A stretch of 19,671 bases of DNA. It comes from CAISIP01 sp031367285. GTDB taxonomy: Bacteria; Pseudomonadota; Gammaproteobacteria; Burkholderiales; Burkholderiaceae_C. Below the pieces are notes generated by a model, which was not told where the DNA came from, searched no databases, and saw nothing but the letters and a program-made list of their open reading frames with translations. The position numbers and the translations under genes were made by a program. How positions within the stretch are numbered: position 1 is the stretch's first letter; every line of letters starts with the position of its first letter. Shown here piece after piece: positions 1 through 7,127 of this stretch. Location of the stretch: NCBI GenBank assembly GCA_031367285.1, contig JANLPN010000450.1, positions 1-19,671 on the forward strand, written 5' to 3'.

Positions 1-42
1 TCGACGTTCGCCGACACGCGCGATGCGGGACGCCCAGAAACC

Positions 43-76
43 AAAAACCCCCACAACGCATTGAAATACGGGGGGG
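43..76 (-). terminator. Candidate intrinsic terminator after tRNA-Ser
   Basis: On the minus strand, about 40 nt past the tRNA 3' end, a C-run (70-76) and a G-run (48-52) form a five-base-pair G/C stem. The stem is followed directly by five T residues (43-47). The loop is long (about 17 nt) but holds a small internal CAA/TTG pairing. The order of stem then U-run fits Rho-independent termination of the tRNA-Ser transcript, and perhaps of the whole lysC operon. The long loop keeps confidence moderate. Confidence 0.45.
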
Positions 77-117
77 CAATCTTTTTGGACTTCCTTGGAT
101 GTCCTAAAACCTACTAC

Positions 118-210
118 TGGCGGAAACGGAGGGATTCGAACCCTCGATGAGGCTCTACACCCCATACTCCCTTAGCAGGGGAGCACCTTCGGCCGCTCGG
201 TCACGTTTCC
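118..210 (-). tRNA. tRNA-Ser (anticodon GCU)
   Basis: The minus strand folds as a 93-nt class II tRNA. The acceptor stem is GGAAACG (204-210) paired with CGTTTCC (122-128), followed by discriminator G and an encoded CCA (118-120). The anticodon stem is CTCCC/GGGAG with the seven-base loop CTGCTAA, giving anticodon GCT (174-176 on the plus strand), which reads AGC/AGU serine codons. A long variable arm (TATGGGGTGTAGAGCCTCA region) and a T arm with GGTTCGAATCC are present. The long variable arm is the hallmark of serine tRNAs. The gene lies 27 nt after the lysC stop codon, so it may be co-transcribed with the lysC operon or use the promoter-like sequence at 232-260. Confidence 0.96.
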
Positions 211-231
211 TGTTAACTCTGGCCCGGTCCG

Positions 232-260
232 ATTATGTCACGAGTGGTTGGGCCTGTCCG
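232..260 (-). promoter_or_regulatory. Possible sigma70 promoter for tRNA-Ser
   Basis: Read on the minus strand, CGGACA (255-260) and CATAAT (232-237) are separated by 17 nt. The -10 box begins immediately after the lysC stop codon and the -35 box lies in the last lysC codons. The predicted start would be about 15 nt before the mature tRNA 5' end. The -35 box matches the consensus only partly, so this is a suggestion that the tRNA can be transcribed independently of lysC. Confidence 0.33.
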
Positions 261-1524
261 CCGGCATCTGGTCCAGGTCAAAGGCCTTGTGCAGGGCGCG
301 CACGGCCAGCTCCATGTATTTCTCGTCTATCACGACCGAGGTCTTGATCTCGCTGGTGGAGATCATCTGGATGTTGATGCCCTCCTCGGCCAGCACGCGG
401 AACATGCGGCTGGCAACGCCCACGTGGCTGCGCATGCCTATGCCCACGATGGACACCTTGCAGATCCGGGTGTCACCCACCACCTCGTGCGCGCCCAGGC
501 CGGACATGAGCTTGGACTTGAGCAGGTCCACCGCCTTGGCATAGTCGCCCCGGTTGACCGTAAAGCTGAAGTCGGTCTTGCCGTCCTTGCTCAGGTTCTG
601 GATGATCACGTCCACGTCGATATTGGCGTCGGCGATGGGGCCCAGTATCTGGTACGCAATGCCCGGTTTGTCCGGCACGCCCAGCACCGAGATCTTGGCT
701 TCATCGCGGTTGAAGGCGATGCCTGACACGATGGCTTGTTCCATTTGTTCGTCTTCCTCAAAAGTGATCAGGGTGCCCGACCTGGCTTCCTCTTCAATCG
801 GTATGTCCCAGGGTGTAAAACTAGACAACACGCGCAGCGGCACCTTGTATTTGCCGGCAAATTCGACCGAGCGTATTTGCAGCACCTTGGAGCCCATGGA
901 GGCCATCTCCAGCATCTCCTCGAAACTCACGGTGTGCAGGCGCCTGGCATCGGGCACCACACGCGGGTCGGTGGTGTAGACGCCGTCCACGTCGGTGTAG
1001 ATCAGGCACTCCTGCGCCTTCATGGCGGCGGCCACGGCCACGGCCGAGGTGTCGCTGCCGCCGCGCCCCAGCGTGGTGATGTTGCCCAGCTCGTCCATGC
1101 CCTGGAACCCGGTGACGATCACCACCTTGCCCGTGGCCAGGTCGGCACGCACGCGTTTGTCGTCTATCGATTCGATACGGGCCTTGGTGTAGGCGCTGTT
1201 GGTGCGTATCGGCACCTGCCAGCCGGCGTAACTGACCGACTCCATGCCTTCGGCCTGAAGCGCAATCGCCAGCAGGGCCGACGACACCTGCTCGCCGGTG
1301 GCGGCCAGCATGTCGAGTTCGCGGCTGTAGTCGTCGGTAGGTTTGCTCGGTGCCAGCTCCTTGGCCAGCGCCAGCAGGCGGTTGGTTTCGCCGCTCATGG
1401 CGCTGGGCACCACCACCATCTGGTGGCCGGCATGCGCCCATTTGGCGACGCGTTTGGCGACGTTGCGGATGCGCTCGGTGGAGCCCATCGACGTGCCGCC
1501 GTATTTGTGAACTATCAATGCCAT
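238..1524 (-). CDS. lysC: Aspartate kinase (LysC)
   Basis: Phosphorylates L-aspartate with ATP, the first step toward lysine, threonine, methionine and diaminopimelate, in the cytoplasm. The 428 residues show the amino-acid-kinase domain (about 2-235) with KYGGTS at 7-12, the glycine-rich LGRGGSDTSA at 152-161 and the TDVDGVYTTDPR segment at 177-188. Two C-terminal ACT domains (about 276-340 and 355-415) are the usual site of allosteric control by lysine and/or threonine. Length and layout match the monofunctional LysC alpha type. The ATG at 1524 gives the conserved MALIVHKYGGTS start, although its ribosome-binding site is weak. An internal start with a good Shine-Dalgarno sequence (742-759) could yield a separate ACT-only beta subunit. 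The gene follows tilS by 54 nt and precedes tRNA-Ser. Confidence 0.96.
   Translation of the reverse strand: MALIVHKYGGTSMGSTERIRNVAKRVAKWAHAGHQMVVVPSAMSGETNRLLALAKELAPSKPTDDYSRELDMLAATGEQVSSALLAIALQAEGMESVSYAGWQVPIRTNSAYTKARIESIDDKRVRADLATGKVVIVTGFQGMDELGNITTLGRGGSDTSAVAVAAAMKAQECLIYTDVDGVYTTDPRVVPDARRLHTVSFEEMLEMASMGSKVLQIRSVEFAGKYKVPLRVLSSFTPWDIPIEEEARSGTLITFEEDEQMEQAIVSGIAFNRDEAKISVLGVPDKPGIAYQILGPIADANIDVDVIIQNLSKDGKTDFSFTVNRGDYAKAVDLLKSKLMSGLGAHEVVGDTRICKVSIVGIGMRSHVGVASRMFRVLAEEGINIQMISTSEIKTSVVIDEKYMELAVRALHKAFDLDQMPADRPNHS
742..759 (-). promoter_or_regulatory. Internal Shine-Dalgarno and ATG for a LysC beta subunit
   Basis: Within lysC, the minus strand carries GAGGAAGA (752-759), seven nucleotides, then an in-frame ATG (742-744) encoding Met261 (MEQAIVSGIAF). 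Translation from here would give a 168-residue polypeptide (238-744) holding only the two ACT domains. Corynebacterium and Bacillus lysC genes of this class are known to make a beta subunit from an internal start at the equivalent place, forming alpha2beta2 enzymes. The site is seen in the sequence; its use here is inferred. Confidence 0.55.
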
Positions 1525-1578
1525 GGGAAAGTGTGATTTGCGGCGTGTGCGACATGCCTTCGCCTGGGGCCGGGGGCC

Positions 1579-2601
1579 TCAGCCAGGCAAGGCTGGATCG
1601 GGGTGTGCATTGTACCAAGCCAACACTTCGCCACGGCGCTCGGCAAACCCGTTGGCCACCTTGATGTGGATACGGTGCCCACGTGTGGTGCAGGCCGCGA
1701 TCTGGTCCAGCAGTTCCTGCAACTGCGCGGTATTAGGTGTGGCGCCAAAGCCGGCTTTTAGCCAATGGCGCAGCATATTGGCCTGGCGTGGGCGCGACAG
1801 GGCCTGGGCCTTTTTGATGAGCAAGGCACCGTCGGCAGGCCGGGTGGCGCCGGCCGCATCCTCGCGCGCCACCTCGTCCAGCACCTGCTGCGCCTGCGCG
1901 GCATGCTGGGCGCTGCGCGCAAAGGTGGCGCGAAACTGGGGGAAGGTCTCTTCAAGCACCGGCCGCAGCCTGGCGCGAATGCGGTTGCGCGTAAAGCCCT
2001 GGTCGGTGTTGGTGGGGTCTTCCACAAACGCCACCTTGCCTTGTGCCAGCCAGGCGCGAATAACGGCGGCGGGCACTGCCAGCAAAGGCCGGTAGTAGAT
2101 GACGCCATCGCGCTCCCAGCGCGCCGGCATGGCGGCCAGGCCCGGCAGGCCGGCACCGCGGCTCAAGGCCAGCAGCATGGTCTCCACCTGGTCATCGGCA
2201 TGCTGGGCCACGGCTACGCTGCGGCAAACCAACCCGCCGTTGGGCTCCTGCATCGCAGCGCGGATGGCCGCGTAACGTGCGCCGCGTGCGGCCTCTTCAG
2301 GGCTTTGGCCGGGGGCATGGCGTGCGTCCACGCGTTGCACGGCAAGCGGCACTCCAAGGGCATCGCAAAACGCTTCGCAATGCCGCACAAAGTCGTCCGC
2401 CGCTGCCTGCAGCCCGTGGTGCACGTGGATGGCCGCAACCTGGCCTGGCCACTTGTGCGCGCAGGCCAGCAACAAGGCCGTGGAGTCGGAGCCACCACTG
2501 AAGGCAACAGCCAGGGGCAGCTCCGGAAGAAAAGCCGCGAGGGAGGACGCGAGTGCGTCAGGCAGCGTGGGAACTGCCCTATTTACCGCCGGCTTTCGCA
2601 T
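1579..2601 (-). CDS. tilS: tRNA(Ile)-lysidine synthetase (TilS)
   Basis: Modifies C34 of the CAU-anticodon tRNA-Ile2 to lysidine using lysine and ATP, switching decoding from AUG to AUA; essential in most bacteria. The 340-residue protein has the N-type PP-loop SGGSDST at 35-41, HHG at 61-63, the AQHADDQVET block at 132-141, and EDPTN followed by RNRIR at 194-208. These are all diagnostic of TilS. It is shorter than the E. coli enzyme (about 430 residues); the reduced part is the C-terminal tRNA-binding region. The ATG at 2601 lies inside the end of accA, overlapping it by 23 nt in another frame, so translation is probably coupled. No better downstream start is visible before the PP-loop. Confidence 0.94.
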   Translation of the reverse strand: MRKPAVNRAVPTLPDALASSLAAFLPELPLAVAFSGGSDSTALLLACAHKWPGQVAAIHVHHGLQAAADDFVRHCEAFCDALGVPLAVQRVDARHAPGQSPEEAARGARYAAIRAAMQEPNGGLVCRSVAVAQHADDQVETMLLALSRGAGLPGLAAMPARWERDGVIYYRPLLAVPAAVIRAWLAQGKVAFVEDPTNTDQGFTRNRIRARLRPVLEETFPQFRATFARSAQHAAQAQQVLDEVAREDAAGATRPADGALLIKKAQALSRPRQANMLRHWLKAGFGATPNTAQLQELLDQIAACTTRGHRIHIKVANGFAERRGEVLAWYNAHPDPALPG

Positions 2602-3568
2602 CGGCTTTGGTGTCCGTATAACGGCCGTAACTCTGCAAGCGCTCGTAACGGCGGTCGAGCAGGTCTTTCACCTTGAAGTCGCTCACCTGGCGGTAGGCAT
2701 CAGCCAGCGCACGTTTTAGAAACGCACACATCTGTTTGTGGTCGCGGTGCGCGCCACCCACCGGCTCGTTCACGATCTTGTCCACCAGGCCCATGGCCTT
2801 GAGGCGGTGCGCGGTGATACCCAGCGCATCGGCGGCGTCCTTTGCCCGGTCCGACGTTTTCCAGAGAATCGAGGCACAGCCCTCGGGGCTGATGACGGAA
2901 TAGATGGAGTACTGCAGCATCAGCACCTGGTCACCCACCGATATGGCCAGCGCGCCGCCCGAGCCGCCTTCGCCGATGATGGTGGTGATGATGGGCACTT
3001 CAAGCTGGGCCATCTCGAAGATGTTGCGCCCTATCGCCTCCGACTGGCCGCGTTCCTCGGCGTCGATGCCGGGGTAGGCGCCCGGGGTATCGACAAAAGT
3101 GAACACCGGCAGCTTGAACTTCTCGGCCGTCTTCATGAGACGCAGCGCCTTGCGGTAGCCCTCGGGTTTGCACATGCCAAAGTTGCGCAAGGCACGCTCC
3201 TTGGTATCGCGGCCTTTTTGCTGGCCCAGCACCATACACGGTATGCCATTAAAACGCGCCAGGCCGCCGACGATGCTCAGGTCATCGGCAAAATGGCGGT
3301 CGCCATGCATCTCGACGAAATGCGTGAATATCTCGCCCACGTAGTCCAGCGTGTAGGGCCGCTCGGCATGGCGCGCGATCTTGGTGATCTGCCACGGCGT
3401 GAGATCGCTGTAGATGTCTTTGGTGAGCTGCTGGCTCTTCTTGCTGAGCTGGTCGATCTCTGACGAGATATCCACCGCCGACTCGGTCTGCACGTAGCGC
3501 AACTCGTCGATCTTGGACTCCAGCTCAGCAATGGGTTGTTCGAAATCGAGAAAAGTTTTTTTAGCCAC
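2579..3568 (-). CDS. accA: Acetyl-CoA carboxylase carboxyltransferase subunit alpha
   Basis: Alpha half of the carboxyltransferase that moves the carboxyl group from biotin-BCCP to acetyl-CoA, making malonyl-CoA for fatty acid synthesis; it works with AccD in the cytoplasm. Conserved blocks include MHGDRHFADD, GQQKGRDTKER, the FVDTPGAYPG segment, AEERGQSEAI, the oxyanion motif GEGGSGGALA and ISPEGCASILW. I chose the GTG at 3568 because GGAG lies six nucleotides upstream and translation then begins with (M)AKKTFLDFEQPI, the usual family N-terminus (329 residues). An in-frame ATG four codons earlier (3580) lacks a clear ribosome-binding site. The gene starts 20 nt after the glycosylase gene and its end overlaps tilS. 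The first two thirds match the E. coli protein closely. Confidence 0.96.
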   Translation of the reverse strand: MAKKTFLDFEQPIAELESKIDELRYVQTESAVDISSEIDQLSKKSQQLTKDIYSDLTPWQITKIARHAERPYTLDYVGEIFTHFVEMHGDRHFADDLSIVGGLARFNGIPCMVLGQQKGRDTKERALRNFGMCKPEGYRKALRLMKTAEKFKLPVFTFVDTPGAYPGIDAEERGQSEAIGRNIFEMAQLEVPIITTIIGEGGSGGALAISVGDQVLMLQYSIYSVISPEGCASILWKTSDRAKDAADALGITAHRLKAMGLVDKIVNEPVGGAHRDHKQMCAFLKRALADAYRQVSDFKVKDLLDRRYERLQSYGRYTDTKADAKAGGK

Positions 3569-3588
3569 CGAAAGCTCCATTCACCGTC

Positions 3589-4239
3589 TTAGTACTCCAC
3601 CGGGAGCGGGTCGAGCGAGCGCCAAATATACCAAGTCGCCACACTGCAATACGGCGTCCACGCGCCGGCCACTTCGCGCGCATCGCTGCGGCTCACGCTG
3701 TCGCCCGAAAAATAATTCTTGCTGATGCCGTTGATCAGGCCTACGTCATCGAGCGGCAATACGTTGGGGCGCATCAGATGGAAGATCAGGAACATCTCGG
3801 CCGTCCAGCGCCCGATACCGCGGATGCCAACCAGCTCGGTGATGATGCCTTCGTCTTCCATCACATCCCACGCGGCCACGTCAATCGCACCGTTGTCGAA
3901 GTGCAGCGCCAGGTCAACCAGGTACTCGACCTTGCGTGCCGACAGGCCGGCCGCGCGCATGTCGTCGACCTTGAGCTTGAGCACGTTGGCGGCTGTCATC
4001 TTGCGCGGCAACAGGGCGAACCGGTCCCACACGGTTTGCGCCGCCTTGACCGATATCTGCTGGCCCACGATGCTGCGCGCCAGCGTGGTGAAGGCATCGC
4101 CGCGCGTTTGCAGGCAGGCGCCATCGGACTGCGCGATCAGCCGTTTCATGACGCGGTCTTTTCGGGTCAGGTGTTTACAGGCCTCGTCCCAATAACCGGG
4201 CTTGACGTACACCACCACGGGCGCCTTGCTGGTTGCCAT
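3589..4239 (-). CDS. alkA: DNA-3-methyladenine glycosylase II (AlkA/HhH-GPD family)
   Basis: Base-excision repair glycosylase that removes alkylated purines such as 3-methyladenine. The 216-residue protein shows the family features: SIVGQQIS at 56-63, the helix-hairpin-helix ELVGIRGIGRWTAEMF at 135-150, and LPLDD at 161-165, which carries the catalytic aspartate. It ends with the conserved W..RSLDP segment. It has only the core HhH-GPD fold and lacks the N-terminal domain of E. coli AlkA, so it is of the short Mag/AlkA-like type. The ATG at 4239 comes one nucleotide after the cysS stop; an in-frame start at 4290 inside cysS would add 17 residues of unlikely sequence (MWCLKTRPPARPGSG). Close spacing suggests it is translated with cysS. 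Confidence 0.9.
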   Translation of the reverse strand: MATSKAPVVVYVKPGYWDEACKHLTRKDRVMKRLIAQSDGACLQTRGDAFTTLARSIVGQQISVKAAQTVWDRFALLPRKMTAANVLKLKVDDMRAAGLSARKVEYLVDLALHFDNGAIDVAAWDVMEDEGIITELVGIRGIGRWTAEMFLIFHLMRPNVLPLDDVGLINGISKNYFSGDSVSRSDAREVAGAWTPYCSVATWYIWRSLDPLPVEY

Positions 4240-4240
4240 G

Positions 4241-5611
4241 TCAGGCCCGCTCCCAGGTCGTGCCGGCGGCCGAGTCTTTAAGCACCACACCCAGGTCGGC
4301 CAGCGCGTTGTGGATGCGATCAGCCTCCGCGAAGTTCCTGGCCAGCTTGGCCGCCGCGCGCTCGGCGATCAAACCATCGATTCCCAGGTCTTCCGGCCTC
4401 CGGCCTTTCAGAAATGCGCTGGCGTCGGAGCCCAGCAAACCCAGGCAACCACCGAGCGCCTTGAGCAGACCCGCCAGCGCGGCCGACCTGGTCTTGTTGA
4501 CTTCGGTGGCCAGCTCGAACAACACGGCCACGGCTTCGGGTGTGCCGAAGTCTTCGTCCATGGCGGCCTTGAAACGCGACGCGAAAAGGTCGGCCCAATC
4601 GATGTTCACAACGTCCGGCCTGACCAGATCCAGCGCGGTGTACAAGCGCTTGAGCGAGGCATGTGCGTCATCGAGATGCAGGTCGCTGTAGTTCAGGGCG
4701 CTGCGGTAGTGGGCCCGCACCAGGAAGAAGCGCACCGTCTCGGCATCGTATTTGGCCAGCACTTCGCGAATGGTGAAGAAATTGCCCAGGCTCTTGGACA
4801 TTTTTTCGTTGTCCACGCGCACAAAACCGTTGTGCACCCAGAACCTGGCCAGCGGCTTTTCGTTGGCGCCTTCGCTTTGCGCGATCTCGTTCTCGTGGTG
4901 CGGAAACTGCAAGTCCATTCCGCCGCCATGGATGTCGAAGGTCTCGCCCAGCGTCTCCCCGCACATGGCCGAACACTCGATATGCCAGCCCGGCCTGCCC
5001 ACGCCGAAATCGCTCGCCCACTTGGCGTCTTCGGGCTCGGACGCCTTGGCCGACTTCCACAGTACAAAGTCCAGCGGGTCCTGCTTGCCGTCCAGCACGG
5101 CAACACGCTCACCGGCTCGCAACTCGTCCAGTGATTTACCCGACAACTTGCCGTATCCGGGAAACTTGCGCACCGAAAAGTTGACGTCTCCATTGCTGGA
5201 CTGGTAAGCCAGCCCCTTGCCTTCCAGACGGCTGATCATGCGCAGCATCTGCGGCACGAACTCGGTGGCACGCGGCTCCAGCGTCGGCGCCTCGATGCCA
5301 AGCGCGCCTATGTCACGCTGCATCGCCGCGATCATTTCATCGGTGAGCGCACGGATGGAGATGCCACGCTCGACGGCGCGCTTGATGATTTTGTCGTCGA
5401 TGTCGGTGATGTTGCGCACATAGGTCACCTCCAGCCCACCAGCCTTGAGCCAGCGCTGCACCACGTCAAAGGCCATCATCATGCGCGCATGGCCGATGTG
5501 GCACAGGTCGTAGATGGTCATGCCGCACACATACATCCGCACGTGGCCCGCAGCCAAAGGCGAAAACGACTCCAGCCCACGCGACAGCGTGTTGTAAATG
5601 CGCAGACTCAT
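4241..5611 (-). CDS. cysS: Cysteinyl-tRNA synthetase
   Basis: Class I aminoacyl-tRNA synthetase that charges tRNA-Cys with cysteine. The 456 residues carry the HIGH signature at 38-41 and KMSKS at 271-275. The zinc site expected for bacterial CysRS is intact: Cys29, Cys214, His239 and Glu243, in the contexts YVCG, HIECSAM and FPHHENE. The GRPGWHIECSAM block is typical of the family. Length is normal (E. coli 461). The ATG at 5611 gives the standard MSLRIYNTLSR start. It is the first gene of the minus-strand block, with a sigma70-like promoter about 130 nt upstream (5740-5769), and is divergent from the TPR gene. Confidence 0.97.
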   Translation of the reverse strand: MSLRIYNTLSRGLESFSPLAAGHVRMYVCGMTIYDLCHIGHARMMMAFDVVQRWLKAGGLEVTYVRNITDIDDKIIKRAVERGISIRALTDEMIAAMQRDIGALGIEAPTLEPRATEFVPQMLRMISRLEGKGLAYQSSNGDVNFSVRKFPGYGKLSGKSLDELRAGERVAVLDGKQDPLDFVLWKSAKASEPEDAKWASDFGVGRPGWHIECSAMCGETLGETFDIHGGGMDLQFPHHENEIAQSEGANEKPLARFWVHNGFVRVDNEKMSKSLGNFFTIREVLAKYDAETVRFFLVRAHYRSALNYSDLHLDDAHASLKRLYTALDLVRPDVVNIDWADLFASRFKAAMDEDFGTPEAVAVLFELATEVNKTRSAALAGLLKALGGCLGLLGSDASAFLKGRRPEDLGIDGLIAERAAAKLARNFAEADRIHNALADLGVVLKDSAAGTTWERA

Positions 5612-5739
5612 GGGTGGCGCGGAGGCGTGTTCGACGGACTGGACGGGCGGGCAACGGACTCGGCGGGCATGGGCAGACAGGGTGCAGTGTGGGGGTTGGC
5701 AAGGCCGGTGAACGGCACCGCTGGGCTACAATCAAACGC

Positions 5740-5769
5740 AGTATAAAGCCCCGGTGTCCGGGATTGCAA
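5740..5769 (-). promoter_or_regulatory. Sigma70-like promoter for cysS operon, with internal inverted repeat
   Basis: On the minus strand, TTGCAA (5764-5769) is separated by 18 nt from TATACT (5740-5745). Both hexamers match the consensus at most positions. The predicted start is near 5733, leaving a leader of about 120 nt before cysS. The spacer contains a perfect inverted repeat CCCGG-ACA-CCGGG (5750-5762), exactly between the two boxes, where a bound repressor or a spacer-twisting activator could act. The region is shared with the divergent TPR-ppiA operon. Confidence 0.55.
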
Positions 5770-5794
5770 TGCGCCTGGTTCAGGAGACTTCTTA

Positions 5795-6385
5795 ATGCAA
5801 AAACGCCCTGGCATCGGCCGGTGCATGCGCCTGGGTTTGCTGGCCGTGGCGGTAATGGCCACGACCGCTTTCGCGGATGACTACACGCCGGTCAACCAGT
5901 TGCTGCGTGACGGGCAGTTCGCCGAGGCCATGGTCAAGGCCGACCAGTACCTGGCCAAGAACCCGCGCGACCCGCAGATGCGTTTTCTCAAGGGCCTGAT
6001 CCAGCAGGATTCCGGCAAACAGGCAGAGGCGATTGCCACCTACACGAGGCTGATCGAAGACTACCCCGAGTTGCCCGAGCCCTACAACAATGTGGCCGTG
6101 CTTTATGCCGCGCAAGGCCAGTTCGAGAAGGCGCGCGTTTCGCTGGAGATGGCTACGCGCGCCAGCAGAAGCTACGCGGTTGCGCATGAAAACCTGGGGG
6201 ACGTGTATGCCCGCCTGGCCAGCCAGGCCTACAGCCAGGCGCTGGCGCTCGATGGCAGCAACAGGGCGCTGCCACCCAAGCTGGCGCTGATCCGGCAGTT
6301 GATAGGCAGTCCGGCAGCGGCCAGAAGTGGAGCTGCCATCGACAAGACCCTGCCTCCCCGTCCGGCCGCTTCCGCTGCAAAGTAA
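5795..6385 (+). CDS. Exported tetratricopeptide-repeat protein
   Basis: A 196-residue protein with a signal peptide: basic start (MQKRPGIGRCMR), hydrophobic stretch LGLLAVAVMATTAFA, likely cut after residue 27. The mature part holds about three to four TPR-type helix pairs (roughly 29-62, 63-96, 97-130 and a partial one to 151), with typical small/aromatic spacing such as PYNNVAVLYAAQGQFEKA. The tail (172-196) is Ala/Pro/Ser-rich and likely disordered. TPRs mediate protein-protein contact; no catalytic motif is seen. AGGAG at 5782-5786 supports the ATG at 5795. It is the first gene of the plus-strand block and sits 52 nt before a periplasmic prolyl isomerase, so a periplasmic scaffold or assembly role is plausible but unproven. 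Confidence 0.85.
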   Translation: MQKRPGIGRCMRLGLLAVAVMATTAFADDYTPVNQLLRDGQFAEAMVKADQYLAKNPRDPQMRFLKGLIQQDSGKQAEAIATYTRLIEDYPELPEPYNNVAVLYAAQGQFEKARVSLEMATRASRSYAVAHENLGDVYARLASQAYSQALALDGSNRALPPKLALIRQLIGSPAAARSGAAIDKTLPPRPAASAAK

Positions 6386-6437
6386 TGCAGGCCAGCGGCA
6401 CCACGATGGTGGCAAACAATTTTTGAAGGAAACATCC

Positions 6438-7124
6438 GTGACGTGGTACCGCCATTCCATCAGCCGCCGCGTTTCGCTGCTGGCCATTGTGCTCGCGGTC
6501 GCCGCACCCTGCGCGCTGGCCGACGAGGCTCCCAAGGTCAGGTTCAGCACGTCGGCGGGCGACTTCGTGATCGAGTTGTACCCGGACAAGGCACCAAAGA
6601 CCGTTGAAAACTTCCTGCAGTACGTCAAGGACAAGCACTACGACGGCACCATTTTTCATCGGGTGATTGAAAACTTCATGGTGCAGGGTGGTGGCTACGA
6701 CGCGCGCTACGTCGAAAAAAAGACACGGCCTCCCGTCGTCCACGAAGGACGCGAAGCCTTGTCCAGAGGCGGCCTGCGCAACGTCGTGGGAACCGTGGCG
6801 ATGGCACGCACCAACGACCCCAATTCGGCCAGCGCGCAGTTTTTTGTCAACGTCAAGGACAACGCCTTCCTCGACCCCACCCTCATCCCGCCCGGCGACC
6901 CGGTGCCTCGCTTCGAGTACCAGGGGCGCGTTTACGAAAACACACCGCGCGCCAATCTGTTAAGCGCGCCGCAGCTTTTCGGCTATACGGTGTTTGGCAA
7001 GGTCATCAGCGGCATGGACGTGATCCAGGCCATCAAATCCGTGCCCACCGCGGCCGGCGGCCCCTTCCCCTCCGATGTCCCCAAGACAACCCTTCTTATC
7101 AACTCCGCTACTTTGGTGAAATAA
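6438..7124 (+). CDS. ppiA: Periplasmic peptidyl-prolyl cis-trans isomerase (cyclophilin)
   Basis: Cyclophilin-type PPIase catalysing proline cis/trans isomerisation during folding. The GTG at 6438 is chosen because GAAGGA lies seven nucleotides upstream and the product then starts with a clear signal peptide (MTWYRHSISRR, then a hydrophobic segment, cut near ALA-DE at residue 29). Earlier in-frame ATGs run back into the TPR gene. The mature domain has IFHRVIENFMVQGGGY (72-87) with the catalytic Arg75, and AMARTNDPNSASAQFF (121-136). Compared with ppiB next door it has an extra stretch of about 35 residues (145-180) after the FLDP turn, so the isoform is unusual in that surface loop. Total 228 residues. 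Confidence 0.92.
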   Translation: MTWYRHSISRRVSLLAIVLAVAAPCALADEAPKVRFSTSAGDFVIELYPDKAPKTVENFLQYVKDKHYDGTIFHRVIENFMVQGGGYDARYVEKKTRPPVVHEGREALSRGGLRNVVGTVAMARTNDPNSASAQFFVNVKDNAFLDPTLIPPGDPVPRFEYQGRVYENTPRANLLSAPQLFGYTVFGKVISGMDVIQAIKSVPTAAGGPFPSDVPKTTLLINSATLVK

Positions 7125-7127
7125 ATC

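Noticed and set aside
87..104. Quasi-palindrome GGACTTCCTTGGATGTCC beside tRNA-Ser, considered as an attachment site
   Set aside because: No repeat of the tRNA 3' end and no integrase are present in the window; the tRNA is intact and lies in a housekeeping context.
736..1536. Plus-strand 266-codon open frame opposite lysC
   Set aside because: His/Gly/Arg-rich translation typical of the antisense of a high-GC gene; lysC on the other strand is unambiguous.
5727..5732. TACAAT as the -10 box of a promoter for the TPR gene
   Set aside because: No acceptable -35 box lies 16-18 nt upstream (the nearest TTGGCA is 25 nt away), so I did not list it as a promoter.
6327..6437. Upstream ATG start for ppiA
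   Set aside because: It would overlap the TPR gene and hide the signal peptide in the middle of the protein; the GTG at 6438 has a good ribosome-binding site and gives a normal N-terminal signal.
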